This document shows, piece by piece, positions 35,474 to 43,739 of a stretch of 60,233 bases of DNA. The notes under the pieces are model-generated. The model saw only the letters and a program-made list of their open reading frames with translations, had not been told where the DNA came from and ran no database searches. Source of the DNA: an uncultured Acetatifactor sp. (GTDB taxonomy: Bacteria > Bacillota > Clostridia > Lachnospirales > Lachnospiraceae); the NCBI GenBank assembly GCA_947624245.1, contig CANQJL010000016.1, forward strand, positions 1-60,233, written 5' to 3'. The translations under genes and the position numbers were made by a program. Numbering within the stretch: position 1 is the stretch's first letter; each line of letters starts with the position of its first letter.

Positions 35474-36414
35474 TGACAGATATCAAGAAGATTGCAACCC
35501 GTGAAAGCTACGGAAACGCCTTAAAAGAGCTGGGCGAGGAATTTCCCGATCTGGTAGTGCTGGACGCTGACCTTGCGGCTGCTACTAAGACCGGAACGTT
35601 CCGGAAAGCTTATCCCGACCGCCACATCGACTGCGGTATTGCCGAGTGTAATATGATGGGCGTGGCGGCAGGCCTGTCGCTGGTAGGAAAGATTCCCTTT
35701 GTGAGCTCCTTTGCCATGTTTGCGGCAGGGCGCGCTTTTGAGCAGGTGCGCAACTCCATCGGCTATCCCCATCTGAATGTGAAGATCGGCGCTACGCACG
35801 CGGGCATCACCGTGGGAGAAGACGGCGCATCCCATCAGTGCAACGAGGATATCGCTCTCATGCGGACCATTCCCGGAATGGTGGTAATGTGTCCCGCGGA
35901 CGACGTGGAGGCAAAGGCCGCTGTCCGTGCAGCCCTGGAGCATGAAGGCCCCGTCTATATCCGCTTTGGCCGCGCGGCGGTGCCTGTGATCAATGACAGA
36001 CCGGATTATAAGTTTGAGATCGGCAAGGGAGCCGTTCTCAGAGAGGGCTCCGATGTGACCGTTGTGGCCACGGGAATCTGTGTGGACTCCGCGCTGGGTG
36101 CGGCCGAGCTGCTTGCGGCAGAGGGCGTCAGTGCAGAGGTGATCAACATCTGTACCATCAAGCCTCTGGACGAGGATATCATCGTGAACAGCGCCAAAAA
36201 GACCGGCAAGGTCGTTACCGTGGAGGAGCATTCCGTTATCGGAGGCTTAGGCAGCGCGGTGTGCGACTGTCTGTGCGCAAAGCTCCCCACTCCCGTGAAG
36301 AAGCTGGGTATGCAGGACGTGTTCGGCGAGTCCGGTTCCGCGTCCGCGCTGGTGCAGAAGTACGGACTGGACGCGGAGGGCGTATATAAGTCCGTGCGGG
36401 AATTTTTAAAATAA
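35473..36414 (+). CDS. Transketolase, C-terminal subunit
   Basis: 313 residues with the pyrimidine-binding and C-terminal transketolase domains: DADLAAATKT, then GIAECNMMGVAAGLSL with the catalytic Glu, and EDGASHQCNEDIALMR. It forms the active enzyme with the upstream subunit; the start overlaps the previous stop (TAATG). No terminator follows. Confidence 0.94.
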   Translation: MTDIKKIATRESYGNALKELGEEFPDLVVLDADLAAATKTGTFRKAYPDRHIDCGIAECNMMGVAAGLSLVGKIPFVSSFAMFAAGRAFEQVRNSIGYPHLNVKIGATHAGITVGEDGASHQCNEDIALMRTIPGMVVMCPADDVEAKAAVRAALEHEGPVYIRFGRAAVPVINDRPDYKFEIGKGAVLREGSDVTVVATGICVDSALGAAELLAAEGVSAEVINICTIKPLDEDIIVNSAKKTGKVVTVEEHSVIGGLGSAVCDCLCAKLPTPVKKLGMQDVFGESGSASALVQKYGLDAEGVYKSVREFLK

Positions 36415-36546
36415 TTTTGCATCAAAAAAATGATTTCTGCTAAACAACTATGATACATTTTGCTGTTATGCTGTGTTCAGGAACGGCAGAAGCCGGTCGA
36501 AGAAAAATATCCGCCACGGGCGGAGGAAAGTACGAGAGGCAGGACA

Positions 36547-37446
36547 ATGACACAGCAGACAGCAGAGCAGAAACACAGAACTCCGGAAGTAATCAATGTA
36601 AAGCGCAATCCTTATCTGGAGGAATATGCCAGGCAGAGGCAGCTTAGAGAGGCAGCACCTGTCAGGGGCAATGCACATAAGACCCGTGTTCCGGATCGCC
36701 GGTATTTTGGTCCGCCCGTGTCCCGCTCCGCCGGAAGCGCACGCCGCAGGAAGGTCGTGCGCCGTCAGAGGATGGCCGTGGGAGTATGGGTGCTGTGCCT
36801 TGCAATCATATGTGTGGCCCTGCTCTCCGCGAAAGCGGGGGTCTTTGCGGCCGCACAGGAGGAGCGGCCTGTTTCGGCAGAATTGAACCAAGATGCCGTG
36901 GTGCGTCCGGAGCCTGTGAAGATTCAGGGGCTTCCGGCGCAGATATATAACAGTCACCCTCAGTGGACGGAGGATTTTCTGACGCCCAACGAGTACTCGC
37001 GTCCCGGGGACGCTCTGGAAGAAGTGACGAATATTTTCGTACACTACACCGCCAACCCGGGAACCAGTGCGGCTCAGAACCGCAGCTATTTTGAGCAGCA
37101 GAAGGATACCCATGAGCGCAGCGTCAGCTCTCATTTTATTATCGGTTACGATGGGGAGATCATACAATGTGTTCCGTTGGACGAAATCGCCTATGCGGTC
37201 CAGACAAGAAACATGGATTCTATCTCCATAGAATGCTGTTTCCTTGAAAAGGACGGATCCTTTACTCAGGAGACCTACGATTCTCTGATCGGTCTGCTGA
37301 AATGGCTGATTGATGCTTATGATCTGGAAACGGATGATATTCTGCGCCATTACGACTGCGGCGGAAAGAAATGCCCGCTCTATTACACGGAACATCCCGA
37401 TGCATGGGAGCGATTGAAGGAAGATGTGGCATCTCATGCGCAATGA
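36547..37446 (+). CDS. N-acetylmuramoyl-L-alanine amidase (Amidase_2), membrane-anchored
   Basis: 299 residues: basic cytoplasmic N terminus (1-75), one membrane segment near 78-98, a linker, and an Amidase_2/PGRP domain from about 135. Zinc-ligand His in NIFVHYTANPGT and later RHYDCGGKKCP, with SSHFIIGYDGEIIQ between, match the family. It cleaves the amide between MurNAc and the stem peptide. The gene sits between transketolase and rpe genes with gaps of 132 and 66 bases, an unusual place for a wall enzyme. ATG 36547 follows AGGCAGG. Confidence 0.9.
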   Translation: MTQQTAEQKHRTPEVINVKRNPYLEEYARQRQLREAAPVRGNAHKTRVPDRRYFGPPVSRSAGSARRRKVVRRQRMAVGVWVLCLAIICVALLSAKAGVFAAAQEERPVSAELNQDAVVRPEPVKIQGLPAQIYNSHPQWTEDFLTPNEYSRPGDALEEVTNIFVHYTANPGTSAAQNRSYFEQQKDTHERSVSSHFIIGYDGEIIQCVPLDEIAYAVQTRNMDSISIECCFLEKDGSFTQETYDSLIGLLKWLIDAYDLETDDILRHYDCGGKKCPLYYTEHPDAWERLKEDVASHAQ

Positions 37447-37512
37447 ATGATGCAATGAATAAAAGGAAACGGCTTGCGCCGGAAGGCGGCCTGATTCGGA
37501 AAGGCACGGTAT

Positions 37513-38166
37513 ATGAGGAACATTTTATCTCCGTCTATTTTGGCGGCGGATTTTTACAGGCTGGGCGAGCAGATCAAAGAGGCACAGGACGCGGGGGCGG
37601 ATTACCTTCACATAGATGTGATGGACGGAATGTTCGTCCCGTCGATCTCCTTTGGAATGCCGGTCATATCTACCCTGAGGAAGCACACGGATCTGTTCTT
37701 TGACGTGCACCTGATGGTGGAGAAGCCGGAGCGATACATAGAGGAATTTGCACGCTGCGGCGCGGATTTGATCAACTTTCACATAGAAGCCGCCGAAGAT
37801 GCTGCGGGTACGATTCAAAAGATCAGAAGCCTCGGGAAAAAGGTGGGGATCACTGTCAAGCCCGCCACTCCTGCGGAGGCGGTGGCTCCCTATCTGGAGC
37901 TGGTGGACATGGTGCTGGTGATGACGGTGGAGCCCGGCTTCGGAGGTCAGAAGCTGATTCCGGAATGCCTGGACAAGGTCAGAGCCGTCCGCGATATGGC
38001 AGATAAGCTGGGACTTGAGCCGGACATCGAGGTGGACGGCGGCATTGTCATTGACAACGTGCGGCAGGCCCTTCAGGCCGGCGCCAACGTGATCGTGTCC
38101 GGTTCCGCTGTGTTTGGCGGGGATATCACTGCCAATGTCAAAGCTTTTGCGGAAAAAATGAAATGA
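37513..38166 (+). CDS. rpe: Ribulose-phosphate 3-epimerase
   Basis: A 217-residue TIM-barrel enzyme linking ribulose 5-phosphate and xylulose 5-phosphate. Motifs: LSPSILAADF, HIDVMDGMFVP, TVEPGFGGQKLI and VDGGI. It completes the pentose-phosphate set with the transketolase and AraD encoded upstream. AAAGG precedes the ATG at moderate distance. Confidence 0.95.
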   Translation: MRNILSPSILAADFYRLGEQIKEAQDAGADYLHIDVMDGMFVPSISFGMPVISTLRKHTDLFFDVHLMVEKPERYIEEFARCGADLINFHIEAAEDAAGTIQKIRSLGKKVGITVKPATPAEAVAPYLELVDMVLVMTVEPGFGGQKLIPECLDKVRAVRDMADKLGLEPDIEVDGGIVIDNVRQALQAGANVIVSGSAVFGGDITANVKAFAEKMK

Positions 38167-38172
38167 TATAAT
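38164..38172 (+). promoter_or_regulatory. Extended -10 promoter for the unknown gene at 38236
   Basis: TGATATAAT, a perfect TATAAT at 38167-38172 with TG one base before, overlapping the end of rpe. The predicted leader of about 57 bases contains a clean hairpin CCAATA-TGTAG-TATTGG at 38197-38213. Confidence 0.55.
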
Positions 38173-38235
38173 GCAGCCGCTTCTCTGTGCCGATAACCAA
38201 TATGTAGTATTGGATTTCGGAAAGGGGGCGGCTGT

Positions 38236-38907
38236 ATGCAGTTGAACGGAATCGGATCGGGCCATTCTTCGGAGATGCACAATATAACGAGATGTATGCA
38301 TGATTACGGCGATGAGCAGAGGGGCGGGGTAAAGGTGCCGTCTACGCCGGGTGCCGCCGCGAAGTTTGCCATGCGTACCCATCAGGAGCAGAACACGCAG
38401 CCTACGCTCTCGGATCTCCTGCAGCAGCTCTTCACAGACGGGAAGGAGCGTCTGCTGGGTATCTGGCGGGGCAGTGAGATCTCTGCAGGCGAACAGACAG
38501 GCGGCAGTGCGAAAACCGTTTCCGCAGGCATACAGGCGGAGAATAAAAACGACGCAAGTGTCATAAACGCGTCCCGAAACAATGCTCTGATACATCAGAA
38601 TCCTTATTTTTCCGCTGTTACGCCCCAGCGACAGCAGGCCGGTGCTCTGCCCGTACTGCGAAAAATAAAGCTGAAGGCGAAAGCTGTCGCAGGCCAACTG
38701 ACGAAGCATCTGCCCGGCAGATTCTCCCGTTTTCAGAATCAGGGCTCTTTCCATACCAAAAAAGAAAGCAGCAGAGAGGATATGCGCCGGAGGAGCAAAT
38801 ATCGTCAGGACGAACTGGAAATCGACTGCGTCCTCACCGACGAGAGCTATCTGCTCGACTCCTACGACAGGAAGGGCGAGTACAGTCAGCTGACTACCAG
38901 CAAGTAG
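38236..38907 (+). CDS. Hypothetical protein, low-complexity, hydrophilic
   Basis: 223 residues, not recognised. No signal peptide or membrane segment. The middle is rich in Gln, Ala and Ser; the C-terminal half is strongly basic (KIKLKAKAVAG, then RRRSKYRQDE) and ends with an acidic/Tyr segment. The short conserved-looking end ELEIDCVLTDESYLLDSYD may be a docking motif. The ribosome site GGGGG, the start and its own promoter support a real gene. It lies just upstream of the metG T-box leader. Confidence 0.6.
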   Translation: MQLNGIGSGHSSEMHNITRCMHDYGDEQRGGVKVPSTPGAAAKFAMRTHQEQNTQPTLSDLLQQLFTDGKERLLGIWRGSEISAGEQTGGSAKTVSAGIQAENKNDASVINASRNNALIHQNPYFSAVTPQRQQAGALPVLRKIKLKAKAVAGQLTKHLPGRFSRFQNQGSFHTKKESSREDMRRRSKYRQDELEIDCVLTDESYLLDSYDRKGEYSQLTTSK

Positions 38908-38920
38908 GCGCAAAAGCTGA

Positions 38921-38950
38921 TTGACAGCAGTCGGGTCTTTGTGATAACCT
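38921..38950 (+). promoter_or_regulatory. Possible promoter of the metG leader
   Basis: TTGACA (38921-38926) followed after 18 bases by TAACCT (38945-38950) with TG one base before. If the base of leader stem I really is TCGGGTC/GACCCGA (38930-38936 with 39015-39021), transcription must begin further upstream and this site would be false. Confidence 0.35.
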
Positions 38951-39137
38951 GTTTATCAGAAGGATAGGACAAAGGCAGTGACGGGTTGTGCCTGTTATAG
39001 CGGATAGGGTTGCCGACCCGATAAGATCCGCCCCGCGAGGGCGGATGAAGAGAAGTGGTACCGCGAGTTTATGGCTCGCCTTCTTACACATAAGCACACC
39101 TGCGCAGTTGTGAGGAGGCGGGCCTGTTTGTATTTTG
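38930..39137 (+). promoter_or_regulatory. T-box leader controlling metG
   Basis: The antiterminator is clear: AGAAG (39051-39055), a bulge with the T-box core TGGTACC, stem GCGAG/CTCGC and closing CTTCT (39080-39084). The competing terminator pairs GGCTCGCCTTCTTACACA (39073-39090) with TGTGAGGAGGCGGGCC (39109-39124), followed by a T-rich tail. Upstream is a hairpin ATCCGCC/GGGCGGAT (stem III position). The TGGT core fits a tRNA with discriminator A, as in the Met tRNA at the window start. I could not place a Met specifier codon in the expected loop. Confidence 0.85.
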
Positions 39138-39176
39138 GACCCGGAAGCACCTGTGAATAGAAAGGAGCATACAGAT

Positions 39177-41165
39177 ATGCAGCAAAGAAAGCCTTACTAC
39201 ATTACTACGGCGATTGCCTACACTTCGGGCAAGCCCCACATCGGAAACAACTATGAGATCGTGCTGGCCGACAGCATTGCCCGCTTTAAGAGAAAAGAGG
39301 GTTACGATGTCTTCTTTCAGACCGGAACCGACGAACACGGACAAAAGATTGAGTTAAAAGCGCAGGAGGCGGGGGTGACGCCCAAGGAATTTGTGGATAA
39401 TGTGGCTGGGGTGATCCGCGGGCTGTGCGACCTTTTGAACATTTCCTACGACAAATTTATCCGCACCACAGATTCGGATCATGAGCGTCAGGTGCAGAAG
39501 ATATTCAAGCGCCTGTATGAGCAGGGCGACATTTACAAGGGAGCTTATGAGGGGCTGTACTGTACCCCCTGCGAGTCCTTCTGGACGGAGTCCCAGCTGG
39601 TGGACGGCAAGTGTCCCGACTGCGGCAGAGAGGTAAAGCCTGCCAAGGAGGAGGCGTACTTCTTCCGCATGAGCAAATATGCGGACAGATTGATCAGGCA
39701 TATCAATGAGCACCCCGAATTTATACAGCCCGTATCCCGAAAGAACGAGATGATGAATAATTTCCTGCTGCCGGGCCTGCAGGATCTGTGCGTGTCCAGG
39801 ACCTCCTTCAAGTGGGGGATTCCCGTGGATTTCGACGACAAGCATGTAGTGTATGTGTGGCTGGACGCACTCACCAACTATATCACCGGCATCGGCTACG
39901 ATGCGGACGGAGACAGCTCGGAGCAGTACAAGAAGTTCTGGCCCGCAGATCTGCACCTGATCGGCAAGGATATCATACGTTTCCACACCATCTATTGGCC
40001 TATTTTCCTGATGGCGCTGGGAGAGCCTCTGCCGAAGCAGGTATTCGGTCATCCCTGGCTGATGATGAGCGGCGGCAAGATGAGCAAGTCCAAGGGCAAT
40101 GTGATCTATGTGGACGACATGGTGGATTTCTTCGGCGTGGACGCGGTGCGCTATTATGTACTGCACGAGATGCCCTATGACAACGACGGCAACGTGACGT
40201 GGGAGCTGGTGGCTGAGAGGACGAATTCCGATCTTGCCAATGTGCTGGGCAATTTGGTGAACCGCACTATCTCCATGAGCAACAAGTACTTTGGCGGCAT
40301 AGTTTCCGACAAGGGTGTCGTTTCGGAGGATGTGGATGAAGATCTGAAAAAGACGGTCTGCGGCGCCTATGGGAAGGTGACGGAGAAGATGGAAACGCTG
40401 CGGGTGGCGGACGCGTTGACGGAAATATTTGCCGTATTTAAGCGCTGCAACAAATATATCGACGAGACGCAGCCCTGGGTGCTGGCAAAGGACCCCGCGC
40501 AAGCGGACAGGCTCTCCACCGTGCTCTACAATCTGGTGGAGGGGATCGTCATAGGCGCATCTCTTCTGGAGCCCTTTATGCCCGCCACGGCGCAGAGCAT
40601 CGCATCACAGCTCAATACTTCTCTGAGAGACTTTGAACAGCTTGCGCAGTTCGGCCTGTATCCTGACGGCAATCAGGTCACAGATACGCCCCAGATCCTC
40701 TTTGCGAGACTGGACATGAAGGAAGTGGAAAAGCGCGAGGAGGAAATTGCCGCCGCCCAGATGGCAGAGGCGGCAAAGTCTGCGGGAGAGCAGGGAGACG
40801 CTGCAAAGCCGGAAGCGGCAGTCGATATGGAGGCAAAGCCGGAGATCACTTATGAAGACTTTGCGAAGATGCAGTTCCAGGTGGGCGAGATCATTTCCTG
40901 CGAGGCGGTCCCCAAGTCCAAGAAGCTGTTGTGCAGTCAGGTGAAGATCGGAAGTCAGGTGAAGCAGATCGTATCCGGCATCAGATCTCATTATTCTCCG
41001 GAGGAGATGGTGGGCAAGAAAGTGATGGTGCTGGTGAATTTAAAGCCTGCGACTCTGGCAGGAGTGCTCTCCGAAGGAATGCTCTTGTGCGCGGAGGATG
41101 CCGAGGGAAATCTGGCGCTTGTGGTTCCGGAAAAGGAGATGCCTGCGGGCGCGGAAATCTGTTAG
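39177..41165 (+). CDS. metG: Methionyl-tRNA synthetase
   Basis: 662 residues. Class I synthetase with HIGH-type motif GKPHIGNNYE, KMSKS motif GGKMSKSKGN, one zinc knuckle (CTPCESFW to CPDCG), the anticodon-binding helical domain, an Ala/Glu-rich linker around 530-555, and a C-terminal Trbp111-like tRNA-binding domain (FQVGEIISCEAVPKSKKLL). ATG 39177 follows AAAGGAG at 39160-39166. A TTG at 39135 would lie in the terminator tail and is rejected. Regulated by the T-box leader upstream. Confidence 0.97.
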   Translation: MQQRKPYYITTAIAYTSGKPHIGNNYEIVLADSIARFKRKEGYDVFFQTGTDEHGQKIELKAQEAGVTPKEFVDNVAGVIRGLCDLLNISYDKFIRTTDSDHERQVQKIFKRLYEQGDIYKGAYEGLYCTPCESFWTESQLVDGKCPDCGREVKPAKEEAYFFRMSKYADRLIRHINEHPEFIQPVSRKNEMMNNFLLPGLQDLCVSRTSFKWGIPVDFDDKHVVYVWLDALTNYITGIGYDADGDSSEQYKKFWPADLHLIGKDIIRFHTIYWPIFLMALGEPLPKQVFGHPWLMMSGGKMSKSKGNVIYVDDMVDFFGVDAVRYYVLHEMPYDNDGNVTWELVAERTNSDLANVLGNLVNRTISMSNKYFGGIVSDKGVVSEDVDEDLKKTVCGAYGKVTEKMETLRVADALTEIFAVFKRCNKYIDETQPWVLAKDPAQADRLSTVLYNLVEGIVIGASLLEPFMPATAQSIASQLNTSLRDFEQLAQFGLYPDGNQVTDTPQILFARLDMKEVEKREEEIAAAQMAEAAKSAGEQGDAAKPEAAVDMEAKPEITYEDFAKMQFQVGEIISCEAVPKSKKLLCSQVKIGSQVKQIVSGIRSHYSPEEMVGKKVMVLVNLKPATLAGVLSEGMLLCAEDAEGNLALVVPEKEMPAGAEIC

Positions 41166-41187
41166 TTATAAAATTTGCAGAAAAGGC

Positions 41188-41216
41188 TTAAAATTTATGT
41201 CAAGATGAGTTATACT
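41188..41216 (+). promoter_or_regulatory. Promoter of the hydrolase gene
   Basis: TTAAAA (41188-41193) and TATACT (41211-41216) with a 17-base spacer, about 40 bases before the start codon. Confidence 0.5.
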
Positions 41217-41257
41217 TTCCTATAGGTCAACACAACATCTAACGTAAGAGGTGCGGC

Positions 41258-42211
41258 ATGGTAAAAGAAGAATTTTATTATGATTCCAGGGACGGCGTCA
41301 GCAAGCTCCATGCGGTAAGGTACATTCCGGACGGGGCGCAGGTGCGCGGCGTCGTGCAGATCGTACACGGTATGGCGGAGTATGTTGAGCGGTATGAAGA
41401 ATTTGCCGAGCACCTGACGGGCCGCGGTATTCTGGTGACCGGAGAAGATCACATGGGTCATGGCAAGAGCGTGGGCAAGGACGGAAAATTAGGCTATTTC
41501 TGCGAGCAGGATGCCGCCACGGTACTGGTGAGGGATGTGCACAGGCTCAAGAAGGCGACGCAGGAGCTCTACCCCGATGTCCCCTATGTTATCATGGGAC
41601 ACAGCATGGGTTCCTTTATCGCCCGCAATTATATGTGCCGGTACGGAACGGGTATCGCCGGCGCGATCATCATGGGAACGGGTATGCAGCCCAAAAAGCT
41701 GATCAATATGTCTAAAAAGCTGGCAGCCTTACAGAAAACGTTCTGCGGCTCCAGACATGTCAGTACTCTGATCGACAAGCTGGCCTTCGGCAAATACAAT
41801 GACGGCATCGAAAATCCCAGGACGCCTTTCGACTGGCTTTCGGGTGATGCCGAGAGAGTTGACAGATACATTGAGGATCCGCTGTGCGGCTTTACCTTTA
41901 CGGTCAACGGGTTCGCCACGCTCTTTGAATTGATCTTTCGGCTGTATCGGGAGGAGAATCTGGAGAAGATTCCGAAAAACCTACCGGTGCTCATGGTGTC
42001 CGGCACGGCCGATCCGGTGGGCGATTACGGAAGCGGCGTTCAAAGAGCATACGACTCGCTGCGCCAGGCGGGTCTTGAGGAGATACAGCTCAAGCTTTAC
42101 GAGGGCGGCAGACATGAACTGCTGAACGATCTTTGCAGAAATGACGTGACCAGGGATATCTGCGCATGGCTTGACACGTGTGTCCTGAAACGTTCGGAGT
42201 CCCAGACGTGA
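41258..42211 (+). CDS. Alpha/beta hydrolase (monoacylglycerol lipase/lysophospholipase type)
   Basis: 317 residues. Oxyanion region QIVHGMAEYVERY, nucleophile motif VIMGHSMGSF with Ser116, an acid in SGTADPVGDYG, and catalytic His in EGGRHELLND. These match Hydrolase_4 lysophospholipase-like enzymes, cytoplasmic with no signal peptide. AGAGGTG precedes the ATG. The last four bases overlap the start of the acetyltransferase gene. Confidence 0.9.
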   Translation: MVKEEFYYDSRDGVSKLHAVRYIPDGAQVRGVVQIVHGMAEYVERYEEFAEHLTGRGILVTGEDHMGHGKSVGKDGKLGYFCEQDAATVLVRDVHRLKKATQELYPDVPYVIMGHSMGSFIARNYMCRYGTGIAGAIIMGTGMQPKKLINMSKKLAALQKTFCGSRHVSTLIDKLAFGKYNDGIENPRTPFDWLSGDAERVDRYIEDPLCGFTFTVNGFATLFELIFRLYREENLEKIPKNLPVLMVSGTADPVGDYGSGVQRAYDSLRQAGLEEIQLKLYEGGRHELLNDLCRNDVTRDICAWLDTCVLKRSESQT

Positions 42212-42693
42212 GGACGGAAACGGCGGATATGGCCTATGAGATCAGATGGGCCAGAGAGATGGAATGGGTTCCCGCCATGCAGATGATCTGGCGCACTTTT
42301 CTAAAGTATGACGGTATAGATTACACCGATGAAGGCATAAAGAATTTTTTTGACTTTATAACGGACGACGATCTTCACGCGGCTTTCCTGAAGGGCGAGT
42401 ATCAGATGATGGTGGCGCTGAAGGACGGGGAAGTGATCGGCGCCGGCTCCCTCAGGAACAGAAATCACCTTTCGCTTTTGTTTGTGGACGGAGACCATCA
42501 TCACAGGGGAGTGGGCAGCGCGATTCTGATCCGGCTGTGCGATTACCTTAAGTGCGAGGCGGGGGAACGCTGCATGTCCTTAAAAGCCGCGCCTTACGCG
42601 GTAGATTTTTACAAAAAGCTGGGATTTCATACGGTCAGACCGGAGGAGGAGCATTCCGGTATCCGCGTGACGTCCATGGTGAAGATATTTTGA
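42208..42693 (+). CDS. GNAT family N-acetyltransferase
   Basis: 161 residues with the acetyl-CoA motif DHHHRGVGSAILIRL and the following beta-bulge strand; the C terminus FYKKLGFHTV is typical. Substrate unknown. GTG 42208 overlaps the hydrolase stop (GTGA) and has GGAG six bases upstream; an ATG at 42229 without a clear site is the alternative. Confidence 0.87.
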   Translation: MRTETADMAYEIRWAREMEWVPAMQMIWRTFLKYDGIDYTDEGIKNFFDFITDDDLHAAFLKGEYQMMVALKDGEVIGAGSLRNRNHLSLLFVDGDHHHRGVGSAILIRLCDYLKCEAGERCMSLKAAPYAVDFYKKLGFHTVRPEEEHSGIRVTSMVKIF

Positions 42694-42789
42694 CAGGTGC
42701 GCTCGAAGCGTCACAAATTTCTATGACGGCAGACATGGATTTGAAATCTGCGCTGCCCGTTGCGGGAACGCTTCAGAATGGAGGATAAT

Positions 42790-43503
42790 ATGAAGATATT
42801 TGATATGGAAAGCCCGGTGATGCAGGCCTTGGGTAAAATGGCGGATCTGCTCTGGCTGAATATACTCACACTGGTCTGCTGTATTCCTGTGGTGACTGCC
42901 GGAGCGGCGCTGACTGCGCTGAACTATATGGCGTTGAAGATTGTGAGAGACGAGGAGTGTTATGTCACCAAGGATTACTTCAAGTCTTTTAAACGGAATT
43001 TCAAACAGGCGACGATCATTTGGTTCCTGCTTCTCTTTGCGGTTCTCTTTCTGGCCTACGATTGTTATCTCCTGCGCAATCTGGAAGAGACCACCAGATG
43101 GGTCGTCGGGATAGGTCTTGCAATGGTGGTCGTCCTGCTGTACTTCACCGCGATCTATGTGTTTGCGGTGCTTGCCAAGTTTGACAATACCGTGTTCGGA
43201 ACGATTAAGAACGCTTTTCTGATCAGCATTATGCGATTTCCCAGAACGGTTCTGATGGCAGTATGTTATCTGGCGCCGGTCGTTCTGTTTATCTATTTTT
43301 ACAGTGTTTCGCCTTTGATGATTCTGTTCGGTCTGTCCCTGCCCGCGTGGGTTTCGGCGTTGCTGTACAATAAGTTTTTTAAGAAGCTGGAGGACCAGGT
43401 CACGGCCGCTTCGGGTTCCGAAAATGAGAACGAGGATGAGGACGAGCATATTTTCCATGACGAGACGGACGAGCATCTCTCCGGAGGCGTAAGCTCTCAA
43501 TGA
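42790..43503 (+). CDS. DUF624 (YesL-like) membrane protein
   Basis: 237 residues with about five membrane segments. The opening LWLNILTLVCCIPVVTAGAALTA and FKSFKRNFKQATIIW match DUF624/YesL. Such proteins lie near sugar ABC transporter genes; their function is unknown. An acidic tail (ENENEDEDEHIF) ends the protein. GGAGG precedes ATG 42790. It lies just upstream of the ATPase gene at 43740. Confidence 0.88.
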   Translation: MKIFDMESPVMQALGKMADLLWLNILTLVCCIPVVTAGAALTALNYMALKIVRDEECYVTKDYFKSFKRNFKQATIIWFLLLFAVLFLAYDCYLLRNLEETTRWVVGIGLAMVVVLLYFTAIYVFAVLAKFDNTVFGTIKNAFLISIMRFPRTVLMAVCYLAPVVLFIYFYSVSPLMILFGLSLPAWVSALLYNKFFKKLEDQVTAASGSENENEDEDEHIFHDETDEHLSGGVSSQ

Positions 43504-43659
43504 CAGAGGCGGGATTTGTCAATTTTGACTAATAACTTGCCGGTTTTTTGGTTAAAATGACATTACATCGAAGAAAAAGCGGAGTTTGTAAGCAATTCCT
43601 ACAATTTGCTTTTAAAAGCTTTGTGAAATAGTGGTATGGCGTTTTCATGGGATTTTCGC

Positions 43660-43665
43660 TATACT
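43660..43665 (+). promoter_or_regulatory. -10 candidate upstream of the sugar ABC ATPase gene
   Basis: The 236-base gap 43504-43739 holds TATACT at 43660-43665, an earlier TTGACT at 43525-43530 without a well-spaced partner, and a leader hairpin AACGGC-TTT-GCCGTT at 43679-43693. No sizeable gene is visible in the gap. Confidence 0.4.
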
Positions 43666-43739
43666 TGAGATGATGTTGAACGGCTTTGCCGTTAAAAAAG
43701 TTGAGCAAAATGTCAAAATATGAAAGGAGTTACATAATT

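Noticed and set aside
38174..38234. Long-range pairing CAGCCGC/GCGGCTG that could hide the ribosome site of the gene at 38236
   Set aside because: The predicted transcription start (about 38179) lies inside the left arm, so most of that arm would not be in the RNA. Only the inner hairpin 38197-38213 is kept.
43670..43724. Short plus-strand frame (about 16 codons) just before the sugar ATPase gene, possible leader peptide
   Set aside because: Its ATG falls at the predicted transcription start with no ribosome site, and there is no codon pattern suggesting attenuation.
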